In this document: positions 19,089-26,839 of the stretch, piece by piece
Layout of the letters: each line of letters begins with the position of its first letter
Position numbering within the stretch: the first letter of the stretch is position 1
Source: Clostridiales bacterium
Lineage (GTDB): Bacteria > Bacillota > Clostridia > TANB77 > CAG-508
Direction: 5' to 3'
DNA length: 64,000 nucleotides
NCBI GenBank assembly: GCA_004554705.1
Contig: SFKS01000001.1
Coordinates: 124,001 to 188,000, forward strand
The notes under the pieces: model-generated
Database searches by the model: none
The model's input: only the letters and a program-made list of their open reading frames with translations
What the model was told of the DNA's origin: nothing
Program-made: the position numbers and the translations under genes

Positions 19089-19397
19089 TTAATCTACAAA
19101 ATTAAATTCATCTTTAAACTTATCTTTAAATATTGCAAATACTGCATTTAATACTTCTTGGTCGTCTACTCCTACATATGATTCTTCTTCTTCTGAATCT
19201 GTGTCTTCTACTTTTAGTATTACCACTTCATCTGCATCCTCATCTTCTTCTACAGGTAGAAGTATTACATATTCCTCTCCACTATATTCAATTAAATCTA
19301 AGAATTCGAATTTTACTTCGTTTCCGTCCTCATCATTTAAAATAATTACATTATCTAATTCTTCATCCATTTCTGGGTTGTTATTTTCTAAATCCAT
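19089..19397 (-). CDS. DUF1292 acidic protein
   Basis: This 102-residue, strongly acidic protein contains the DUF1292 core: DEDGNEVKFEFLDLIEY and GEEYVILLPVEEDEDADEVVILK. The family is widespread in Firmicutes and its function is not established. AAGGAG lies before the ATG. It is convergent with rplM-rpsI and appears monocistronic. C-terminal FAIFKDKFKDEF is typical for the family. Confidence 0.9.
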   Translation of the reverse strand: MDLENNNPEMDEELDNVIILNDEDGNEVKFEFLDLIEYSGEEYVILLPVEEDEDADEVVILKVEDTDSEEEESYVGVDDQEVLNAVFAIFKDKFKDEFNFVD

Positions 19398-19893
19398 TTT
19401 ATTTCTCCTTTCAAAAATTATATATATTTTATATCACATACTTTTATTATTTGCAATACTTTTAAAAAATATTTACAAATAATTATTCATTATTAATTAA
19501 AAGCAAAAAAGGTTCCCCGCCTTAGCCGTTTTGATAGAAATTTTAAGGACCTGCTCTTACACAGGTGGGTGTCTGCCTTAAATACTCATGGGCTTCTTAC
19601 TACAGCTGCTCTGTGTAAGCTTGCACGCCATATCAAGAGCTTTGGACTCCCTTTCCTTAACTGTTGGTTCTAAAATTTCTCTTCGTTCGCACTATGCAGG
19701 GAAATATTATAAACTTATTTGTATTTTTATCTTATCATATTATATGCTTCTTAGCAATTTTGAGTGAAGGCAAATTTTATCTTTTAATTTATTTTTCCTC
19801 TTTTAAACTCTTTTATACTTAGTTTTATTCATTAATGTATTTACTTACTTGACATTAATGTTATAATTGTCTTAATTAAGAAAGGATATATAT
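19398..19893. other. Long intergenic region with a structured RNA
   Basis: Nearly 500 bases without a protein gene. The middle 200 bases hold a GC-richer, stem-rich sequence described separately as a 6S-like RNA. The rest is AT-rich and contains the upstream region of nicotinate phosphoribosyltransferase, where the -10 TATAAT (19862) has no well-spaced -35. Confidence 0.6.
19503..19708 (-). ncRNA. ssrS: Structured non-coding RNA, 6S RNA candidate
   Basis: A stretch of about 200 bases is clearly richer in GC than its surroundings and has no frame. On the minus strand a perfect 10-base closing stem (19671-19680 with 19536-19545) encloses a largely unpaired middle and an apical hairpin (about 19596-19619, CTTAC.ACAG with CTGTGTAAG). 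The 3' end runs into GGGGAACC and a T-run. Rod shape, central bubble and length fit 6S RNA, which binds sigma-A RNA polymerase. A competing 9-base pairing (CTTACACAG near 19556 with CTGTGTAAG near 19611) could support the structural switch known for 6S. The identity is inferred; a covariance search would settle it. Confidence 0.5.
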
Positions 19894-21325
19894 ATGAATG
19901 ATAAAAAATTAAGTTTAGTTACAGATTTTTATGAATTAACAATGTCTAATGGATATTTTGAAAATAATATGCAAAATACTATTGCATATTTTGATGTTTT
20001 TTTTAGGCAAATTCCTGATAATGGTGGATATGTAATTTGTTCTGGTTTAGAACAAGTTGTAAATTACATTGAAAATTTAAAATTTGATGATGATGATATT
20101 AATTATTTGAAAAGCTTAAACAAGTTTTCTGATGGTTTTCTAAAATATCTAAAGAGTTTTAAATTTACTGGAGATGTTTGGGGAATTCCAGAAGGTACAG
20201 TGGTTTTCCCTAATGAACCTTTAATCACTGTAAAGGCTCCAATTATTGAAGCTCAGTTATTGGAAACAATGCTTTTAATGCTTGTCAACCATCAATCTCT
20301 AATTGCAACTAAAGCTAGTAGGATTGTTTTAGCTGCTAAAGGTAGACCTGTCATGGAATTCGGTTCTCGTCGTGCTCATTCTGTTGATGCTGCTGTGCTT
20401 GGTTCAAGAGCTGCTATTATTGGTGGTTGTATTGGTACATCTTGTACTTATACTGCAAAAGAATTTGGAACTATTGCAAGTGGAACAATGGCTCATAGTT
20501 TTATACAAAGTTTTGATTCTGAATACGATGCATTTAAAGCATATGCTGAATTATATCCAGATGATTGTACTTTGCTTATTGATACTTATGATACTTTAGG
20601 TTCTGGCATAGTAAATGCCATAAAGGTTTTTAATGATGTTCTACTTCCAAAAGGTTTTAGACCAAAAGCTGTAAGGCTAGATAGTGGAGATTTAGCTTAT
20701 CTTTCAAAAAAGGTTCGTAGCATTCTTGATGAGGCTGGTTTTGAAGATTGTAAAATTTGTGTAAGTAATTCCTTAGACGAAAATCTTATTTCTTCGCTTT
20801 TAGATCAAGGGGCACAAATTGATTCTTTTGGTGTTGGTGAAAATTTAATAACATCTAAAAGTAATCCTGTTTTTGGTGGAGTTTATAAATTATGTGCTTT
20901 AGAAAAGGATGGGAAAATTATTCCTAAAATTAAAATTTCTGAGAATACTGGTAAAATAACTAATCCTGGATTCAAAAAAGTTTATAGATTTTATTCAAAG
21001 GATACTCGGCAAAGCTTTAGCAGATGTTATAGCTTTACATGATGAAGATATACCAGCTTCTGATTATGTTATATTTGACCCAATAAGTCCTTGGAGGAAA
21101 AAAAATTTATCAAATTACACATTTAAGCTATTACAAAAACAAATATTTAGAAATGGTAAATTAGTATACACTTTGCCTTCTTTAAGCGACATTTCTCAAC
21201 TTCGTGAAAATGAATTAGAAACTTTGTGGGAAGAGGTTACGAGGCTTAATAATCCTCATAAGTTTTATGTTGATTTATCAGAAAATCTATGGGATTTAAA
21301 AAATAATATGTTAAACAATAAGTAG
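19894..21325 (+). CDS. pncB: Nicotinate phosphoribosyltransferase, +1 frameshift at CGG
   Basis: PncB joins nicotinate and PRPP to nicotinate mononucleotide in NAD salvage. The first frame gives 382 residues and stops; skipping the C of the CGG at 21007-21009 (codon 372) turns DTRQSFSR into DTGKALADVIALHDE and continues to 476 residues, the family length. Visible motifs are the N-terminal TDFYELTMSNGYF, EFGSRRAHS, and GTMAHSFIQ with the reactive His near residue 201. AAAGGA precedes the ATG. prs, which makes PRPP, is convergent next door. Confidence 0.9.
21007..21009 (+). other. Putative +1 frameshift site (GAT ACT CGG C)
   Basis: The only site followed by C. Skipping the C of CGG gives TGKALAD, the conserved start of the C-terminal part of PncB. 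Confidence 0.9.
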
Positions 21326-21363
21326 GGTTTCCCCTACTTATCTTACTTATCTTACTTATCTTA
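21320..21363. repeat. Palindrome and short tandem repeat between pncB and prs
   Basis: AAGTAGGG/CCCTACTT forms a hairpin over the pncB stop, followed by about three copies of the 9-base unit TTACTTATC ending at the prs stop. It may end transcription from both sides, but has no T-run. Confidence 0.6.
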
Positions 21364-22308
21364 TTTTTCATATTCAAATAAATCTCCTAGTGGTTTAGAT
21401 TCATTGATTCTTTTTATTGCTTCTGCAAATAGTGGTGCTATTGAAACTACTTTTATTTTATCTATCAATTTCTCTGGTTCAATTGGAATTGTATTTGTTA
21501 CTACTAATTCCTTGATTGGAGAATTTTGTATTCTTTCAATTGCTGGTCCTACTAGTACTCCATGTGTAGCTCCTGCATATATTTCTTTTGCTCCATGTTC
21601 TTTTAATATATTTGCTGCTTCTACTAGTGTTCCTGCTGTGCTTACTTCATCATCAAATATTAGTGCTGTTTTTCCTTCTATTTCTCCTATTATATTTGTT
21701 GCTACTGCTCTATCATTATTGTCGTCTCTCCTTTTATCTATTAATGCTAATGGGCAATTAAAGAAGTGTGAGTATTTGTATGCTTTTTTAGAACTTCCTG
21801 CATCTGTTGCTACAACCACAATGTCTTTTAAATTTTTTGTTTTAAAATATTTTTCTAATAAATGTTTTGCTGTTAGTCTATCACAACTTATGTCAAAATA
21901 TGCTTGAATTGCCGCATTATGTAGATCACATGTTATTATTCTGTTTGCTCCTGCAGCTTCTAGTAATGTTGCCATTAATTTAGATGTTACTGGTATTCGT
22001 GGTTGATCCTTTTTATCTGATCTTGAATACATAAAATATGGTAAAACGACTGTTATTCTTTTTGCTGATGCTCGTTTTACCGCTTCAATTGTTATTAATA
22101 ATTCCATAATTCTTTCGTTTACTGGTGGCATTGTTGTTTGAACAATAAAAACATCTTGATCTCTAACTGTTTCTAATATTTGTACAAAATTATTGTCATT
22201 TGCAAACTTAAATGATTTCTTTTTTCCCATAGGTAATCCTAATGTGTCACAAATTTCTTGTGTAAAGTTTTCTGCTGAGTTGCAAGCAAAAATCTTAATA
22301 TCTTTCAT
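21361..22308 (-). CDS. prs: Ribose-phosphate pyrophosphokinase
   Basis: Prs makes PRPP from ribose-5-phosphate and ATP for nucleotide, His, Trp and NAD synthesis. The 315-residue protein contains the PRPP-binding loop DDEVSTAGT, DLHNAAIQAYF and YSRSDKKDQPR-type sections. Length is normal. It begins with a GGGGGAAAT ribosome binding site and stands alone between pncB and trmFO. The DKKD version of the catalytic flexible loop is found in shorter class I-like members. Confidence 0.95.
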   Translation of the reverse strand: MKDIKIFACNSAENFTQEICDTLGLPMGKKKSFKFANDNNFVQILETVRDQDVFIVQTTMPPVNERIMELLITIEAVKRASAKRITVVLPYFMYSRSDKKDQPRIPVTSKLMATLLEAAGANRIITCDLHNAAIQAYFDISCDRLTAKHLLEKYFKTKNLKDIVVVATDAGSSKKAYKYSHFFNCPLALIDKRRDDNNDRAVATNIIGEIEGKTALIFDDEVSTAGTLVEAANILKEHGAKEIYAGATHGVLVGPAIERIQNSPIKELVVTNTIPIEPEKLIDKIKVVSIAPLFAEAIKRINESKPLGDLFEYEK

Positions 22309-22404
22309 GATATTTCCCCCTAAAAATATATTTTTTGTCGAATTTTAGTGCATATTTATTGTAACATTTTTCAAATTAGAATTCAATTGTTTTTCAATAA
22401 TTAA

Positions 22405-23700
22405 TTAAAATTGTAATTTTTGCATTGACCTTTCAGCCATTTTTGCATATTTTATCTGTTTGTCTTTTATTTTTTCTTCTAGAGGTGGTAATATTCCAAA
22501 ATTTGCATTCATAGGTTGAAAGTTTATGTTTGGTGTTTGTATATAATCTGCCAGTGCTCCTATTACCGTTTCTTTCGGAAATGTCTGTTTTTCCTTTTTC
22601 ATATATTGCAAACCTGCATTTATTCCTGCCACTAAGCCTGATGCAATTGATTCAACATATCCCTCAACTCCTGTTATTTGTCCTGCAAAGTATATGTTTG
22701 GGTTTCGTATTAAATTATATGTATTATCTAATAACTCTGGGGAGTTTATGAAGGTATTCCTATGCATTACTCCATATTTTATAAATTCCGCATTTTCTAA
22801 TCCTGGAATTAGAGAAAATACCCTCTTTTGCTCTCCAAATTTTAAGTTTGTTTGAAAACCAACCATATTATATAATGTTCCTTCACTATTGTCCTGTCTT
22901 AATTGTATTATTGCATAAGGTCTTGTTCCTGTTCTTGGATCTGTAAAGCCAACTGGCTTTAATGGTCCAAATCTTATTGTGTCTTCTCCTCTTTTTGCCA
23001 TTATTTCTATTGGCATACAACCTTCAAATATCTCTTTTTTTTCGAAATCATGTAGTGTTACTATTTCAGCATTTACAAGCTCATTGTAAAATCTTTCATA
23101 TTCTTCTTTATTCATTGGAAGATTTATATAGCTACTATCTCCTTCTTTTCCATATCTGTCTCCATAAAAAGCTATATTAAAATTTATACTCTCTTTTTCA
23201 ATAATTGGTGCTGCTGCATCATAAAAAGCAAGTCCTTCTTTTCCTGTTATCTTTAATATCTGATTTGTCATTTTTTCTGATGTTAATGGACCTGTGGCAA
23301 TTATTACTATGCCGTTTTCAGAATCTATTTTGCCTACTTCTTCTCTTATTATTTCTATATTAGGATTTTTTTCAATTTCCTCAGTAATTCTTTTAGAAAA
23401 GTTCTCTCTGTCTACTGCTAATGCTTGTCCTGCTGGCACTTTTGTTTCATCTGCTATTCTAATTAATAATGAGTCTAATTTTCTTAGTTCTTCTTTTAGC
23501 AATCCACAAGCATTTGTTATACTATTAGATTTAAAAGAGTTGCTACAAACAATTTCGGCTAAATTACTACTACTATGTGCAGGAGAAAAATTCACTGGTT
23601 TCATTTCATATAATCTAACATTTATACCTCTTTTAGCTACTTGATAAGCAGCTTCACATCCTGCCAAACCTCCACCAATTATTGTAATATAATTATTCAT
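22405..23700 (-). CDS. trmFO: Methylenetetrahydrofolate-tRNA uracil-5 methyltransferase TrmFO
   Basis: TrmFO makes m5U54 in tRNA using methylenetetrahydrofolate and FAD. The 431-residue protein has the N-terminal FAD motif IIGGGLAGCEAA, SSNLAEIVCSNSFKS with the conserved Cys, and ITGVEGYVESIASGL near the C-terminus. I start at MNNYITI because ATGGAGG lies just upstream; the ATG four codons earlier would place this site in the coding region. Next upstream gene is the infC operon on the same strand. Confidence 0.95.
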   Translation of the reverse strand: MNNYITIIGGGLAGCEAAYQVAKRGINVRLYEMKPVNFSPAHSSSNLAEIVCSNSFKSNSITNACGLLKEELRKLDSLLIRIADETKVPAGQALAVDRENFSKRITEEIEKNPNIEIIREEVGKIDSENGIVIIATGPLTSEKMTNQILKITGKEGLAFYDAAAPIIEKESINFNIAFYGDRYGKEGDSSYINLPMNKEEYERFYNELVNAEIVTLHDFEKKEIFEGCMPIEIMAKRGEDTIRFGPLKPVGFTDPRTGTRPYAIIQLRQDNSEGTLYNMVGFQTNLKFGEQKRVFSLIPGLENAEFIKYGVMHRNTFINSPELLDNTYNLIRNPNIYFAGQITGVEGYVESIASGLVAGINAGLQYMKKEKQTFPKETVIGALADYIQTPNINFQPMNANFGILPPLEEKIKDKQIKYAKMAERSMQKLQF

Positions 23701-23766
23701 AAAAACCTCCATTTAAATTAAAGATTCTATTAATTAAAAAAAATATATATATTCCTTTTTCTCACA

Positions 23767-23793
23767 ACAAAAAAGCGTTTCTTTTGAGAAACG
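23767..23793 (-). terminator. Intrinsic terminator of infC-rpmI-rplT
   Basis: CGTTTCT/AGAAACG stem, followed by a T-run on the minus strand, 15 bases after the rplT stop. Confidence 0.85.
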
Positions 23794-23807
23794 TCTTTCT
23801 TTTTGTA

Positions 23808-24158
23808 TTATGCTTTTGTTGCAGCTTTAACTAATTCAGCAAATGCTTCACTGTCATTTACTGCTAATTCTGCTAACATTTTTCTATTTATAGAAATGTT
23901 GTTTTTCTTTAATCCTGCCATTAATTTACTATATGTTGTTCCATTTTGGCGACTAGCTGCATTTATTCTTGTTATCCATAATTTTCTAAAGTCACTTTTT
24001 TTATCCTTTCTTCCAACATAAGCATAAGACATTGATTTTAATACTGCTTGATTAGCATTTCTAAATCTAATACTTTTTGCTCCAAAATATCCTTTAGCTT
24101 GTTTTAATATTTTTTTATGTTTTTTCTTTGTTATTCTTGCTGTTTTTACTCTTGCCAT
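23808..24158 (-). CDS. rplT: 50S ribosomal protein L20
   Basis: L20 binds 23S rRNA during early assembly and is the autoregulator of this operon in Bacillus and E. coli. The 116-residue sequence contains [23 protein letters not shown], here split by family-typical KKK, and [18 protein letters not shown]. It is the last gene of infC-rpmI-rplT and ends 15 bases before the terminator. Codon bias is that of a highly expressed AT-rich gene. Confidence 0.98.
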   Translation of the reverse strand: MARVKTARITKKKHKKILKQAKGYFGAKSIRFRNANQAVLKSMSYAYVGRKDKKSDFRKLWITRINAASRQNGTTYSKLMAGLKKNNISINRKMLAELAVNDSEAFAELVKAATKA

Positions 24159-24201
24159 CTTTATTCACCTTCCTAATTTTATTTTTTAGATTAAAGTTTC
24201 A

Positions 24202-24405
24202 TTAATTACCATATGGTAACATTTTCTTAATTCCTGCTTCGCATGTTTTATCTGCATAAGCATTTTGAATTTTACCTGATTTTTTTTGTCTTGTTGTTTT
24301 GTTTCCTAATAAATGTCTTCTATTTGATTTTGTTCTTTTTACTTTTCCGCTAGCTGTATATGAATATCTTTTTGCAGCAGCTTTATTTGTTTTTAATTTT
24401 GGCAT
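24202..24405 (-). CDS. rpmI: 50S ribosomal protein L35
   Basis: The 67-residue basic protein has the L35 signature MPKLKTNKAAAKRY and the SNRRHLLGNKTTRQKKS section. GGAGG precedes the ATG. It lies between infC (15 bases) and rplT (43 bases), the universal gene order. Confidence 0.97.
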   Translation of the reverse strand: MPKLKTNKAAAKRYSYTASGKVKRTKSNRRHLLGNKTTRQKKSGKIQNAYADKTCEAGIKKMLPYGN

Positions 24406-24420
24406 AATATTTCCTCCTTT

Positions 24421-24939
24421 TTATTTAATAGGTGCAAGTATAATAAACATATTCTTTCCTTCTAAGATAGGTTTCTTTTCTACTGTTGAAACATCACTTA
24501 GATCTTCAATGAATTTTTTTAATACATCTTCACCTGATTTTACATAATTAACTTCTCTGCCTCTAAATCGAACTGTTATTTTTACCTTGTTTCCATCTGA
24601 TAAAAATTTTCTTGCATTTTTCGCCTTAAAAGAAAAGTCATGTATTTCAATATTTGGAGTTACTCTTAATTCTTTGCACTCTACTGTTTTTTGTTTTTTT
24701 CTAGATTCCTTTTCTCTCTTAGCCTGTTCAAATTTATGTTTTCCATAATTCATTATTTTGCAAACTGGATTATCTGTATTAGCTGAAACTAAAACTAAAT
24801 CTAGTTCTTTACTAATTGCAATTTCTAGTGCTTTGCTTATTGGTAACTTTCCAATTTTTTGTCCTTGCTCGTCGATTACCTGAACTTCTTTAAAACGAAT
24901 TTGTTCATTGATTGGTAGTTCTTGTTTTATGTGATTCAC
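24421..24939 (-). CDS. infC: Translation initiation factor IF-3
   Basis: IF-3 keeps the 30S subunit free and proofreads the start codon. The frame is open far upstream to 25008, but the family begins at INEQIRFKEVQVIDEQG, so I place the start at the GTG at 24939 (VNHIKQELPINEQI), giving 172 residues. GGGGG lies directly before it as a weak ribosome binding site. Rare start codons are usual for infC and allow autocontrol. A terminator-like hairpin stands immediately upstream of the start. Confidence 0.94.
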   Translation of the reverse strand: MNHIKQELPINEQIRFKEVQVIDEQGQKIGKLPISKALEIAISKELDLVLVSANTDNPVCKIMNYGKHKFEQAKREKESRKKQKTVECKELRVTPNIEIHDFSFKAKNARKFLSDGNKVKITVRFRGREVNYVKSGEDVLKKFIEDLSDVSTVEKKPILEGKNMFIILAPIK

Positions 24940-24943
24940 CCCC

Positions 24944-24971
24944 AAAAAAAACTTGTTTATAAAAAACAAGT
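24944..24971 (-). promoter_or_regulatory. Leader terminator (attenuator) of infC-rpmI-rplT
   Basis: ACTTGTTT/AAACAAGT followed by eight T ends 5 bases before the infC start. Premature termination in the infC leader by L20 is known in Bacillus subtilis, so this is probably the regulated terminator. Confidence 0.72.
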
Positions 24972-25226
24972 AATCCACATATATATTTTTATTAAAATCA
25001 AAAAACATATAACCTTTTCCCTACAGTTAAGGTGAGAAGTGGATAACTTCTTCTTTAATACTATACTAGTTTACTATATTTTGTTGAAAAAGTCAATAGT
25101 TTATAGGAACTTTTGTGATTTTTTTTTGATAAGCAAAATTTTCGCTACTTTAAATATTTTTGTAAAATATTGCTTTTTTTCTTTACAAATTTGCTTCTTT
25201 AATATACAATATGTATGTGATGAATT

Positions 25227-25650
25227 ATGCTTAAATTTATATCAAATAATGAAAATGAAACTAAAAATATTGGCTATAAAATAGCTTCTAAATTAGATAA
25301 AAAAGATATTATTGTCTTATCTCGGTGATTTAGGTAGTGGTAAAACAAAATTTACTGAAGGGTTTCTTTCTTTTTTTGGCTTGAATGATGAAATCTCTAG
25401 CCCTACCTTTACTATTGTTAATGAATATTGTAAAGAAGATATAAATATCTACCATTTTGATGTATATAGATTAGAAGATTTAGATGAATTTTATGCTATT
25501 GGTGGTCCTGAATATTTTGATAAAGGAATTTGTTTAATTGAATGGGGTGAACTTATTGAGCCTATTTTATCAAAATACATCAAGATTAGTATTTTAAAAG
25601 ATAATAATGATGTAAATGTTAGATATATAACTGTTGATAATATTGGTTAA
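25227..25650 (+). CDS. tsaE: tRNA t6A ATPase TsaE, +1 frameshift at CGG
   Basis: TsaE is the small ATPase that supports t6A37 formation in tRNA with TsaB-TsaD. The frame starting MLKFISNNENETKNIG meets an in-frame CGG at 25323-25325 (codon 33), directly followed by a TGA in the zero frame. Skipping C gives LSGDLGSGKTKFTEGF, the Walker A motif, and SSPTFTIVNEY later, total 140 residues. No strong ribosome binding site is seen, so the start is less certain. tsaB and rimI follow in the order common in bacteria. Confidence 0.87.
25323..25325 (+). other. Putative +1 frameshift site before a stop (TTA TCT CGG TGA)
   Basis: In frame, CGG is followed at once by TGA. Skipping C reads GGT GAT and restores SGDLGSGKT, the P-loop of TsaE. 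CGG-TGA resembles the arrangement at classical programmed sites, where a slow codon and a stop cooperate. Confidence 0.92.
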
Positions 25651-25703
25651 ACTATTTAAAAGTGAAAGTTTACTATGTATTATGTGAAAGGAATTTTATT
25701 TTA

Positions 25704-26346
25704 ATGAAAATTTTAGCAATTTCAACATCAAGTAATAATGCTTCTGTATCTTTACTTGAAAATGATAATATAATTAAAGAACTTAATATTATAGACCAAA
25801 AAACTCATTCTGAAAAACTTATGCCACTTATTCAAGAATTATTTGAAACAACCCAATTCTCTCTTTCACAAGTTGAGCTAATTGCTTGTGACATTGGTCC
25901 ACGGTTCTTTTACAGGTATTAGAATAGGTGTAGCAACTGTTAAAGCGATAGCTGAAGCTAAGCAAATACCAGTTATAGGAATTTCTTCTTTAGATGGGCT
26001 TGCATATAATGTTCAAGGGGCTGACTATATTTGCTCAATTCTTGATGCTAGAAACAATCAGGTATATGCTGCAATTTTTGATAAGAATTATAATTTAATA
26101 TCAAACTATCTTGCTGATGATATCAATAATTTAGTTGGTACTTTTAAAGAATATAATAATCTAATTTTTGTTGGTGATGGTACAAAACTTTTAAATATTT
26201 CAAATAATTTTGATAATACTATTTATAGTAAAAATATCGGTATTTGTGGATACAAAAAATATTTACAAGGATTAGTAACAAATGCTGATAATTTATCTGT
26301 TATGTATTTAAGACCATCTCAAGCTGAAAGGATGAAAAATAAATAA
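25704..26346 (+). CDS. tsaB: tRNA t6A scaffold protein TsaB, +1 frameshift at CGG
   Basis: TsaB is the inactive ASKHA-fold partner of TsaD in t6A synthesis. The protein starts MKILAISTSSNNASVSLL, with AAAGGA 11 bases upstream. At the CGG at 25902-25904 (codon 67) the frame must skip C to turn GPRFFYRY into GPGSFTGIRIGVATVKA, the conserved family motif. With the shift it has 213 residues. The stop overlaps the rimI start (TAATG). Both t6A genes here depend on the same kind of shift. Confidence 0.92.
25902..25904 (+). other. Putative +1 frameshift site (GGT CCA CGG T)
   Basis: Skipping C gives GPGSFTG, invariant in TsaB/TsaD-like proteins; the unshifted frame stops six codons later. Confidence 0.93.
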
Positions 26347-26777
26347 TGGAAATTACTGATATGACTTTAGCTGATTTTAATGAAATTGAACCAATATACA
26401 ATTCCCATTTTGACGATTTTTGGAGCTCTCAAAACTTAAAAGCAGAGCTTGAAAATAAAAGTTACAAATGTATTGTAGCAAAGCAAAATAGCGAAATTGT
26501 TGGTTTTGCTAGTATTTGGTTTTCTGTTGATGATGCACACATTACAAATATTGTGGTACATAAGGCTTACAGACATAATGGAATTGGTAAACTTTTATTA
26601 GAAAAACTTATTGAACTTTCTAAAGTAAAATCATCACTTACTTTAGAAGTAAATACAAAAAATGAAATTGCTCAAGATATGTATTTAAAATATGGCTTCA
26701 GAAATTTAGGAATACGAAAAAATTATTATGATGGAAAAGAAGATGCTTATATCATGACACTATACTTTAATAAATAG
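26346..26777 (+). CDS. rimI: Ribosomal-protein alanine N-acetyltransferase RimI
   Basis: The 143-residue GNAT-family protein has the acetyl-CoA-binding section VVHKAYRHNGIGKLLLEKL and the C-terminal ANEIAQDMYLKYGF-like part (NEIAQDMYLKYGFRNLG) characteristic of RimI. It probably acetylates ribosomal protein N-termini. Its ATG overlaps the tsaB stop, a conserved tsaE-tsaB-rimI arrangement. No frame break. Confidence 0.93.
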   Translation: MEITDMTLADFNEIEPIYNSHFDDFWSSQNLKAELENKSYKCIVAKQNSEIVGFASIWFSVDDAHITNIVVHKAYRHNGIGKLLLEKLIELSKVKSSLTLEVNTKNEIAQDMYLKYGFRNLGIRKNYYDGKEDAYIMTLYFNK

Positions 26778-26839
26778 TAATAGTGAATGTTTAATAATAT
26801 ATTTCAAAATGCAAGGCATTTTGAGAAAAGGAGTTACTA

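Noticed and set aside
19849..19867. TTGACA plus TATAAT as the pncB promoter
   Set aside because: The two boxes are only 7 bases apart and cannot act together.
25039..25284. ORF of 81 codons ahead of tsaE
   Set aside because: It is Phe-rich with no RBS, and its end overlaps the better tsaE frame that matches the family N-terminus.
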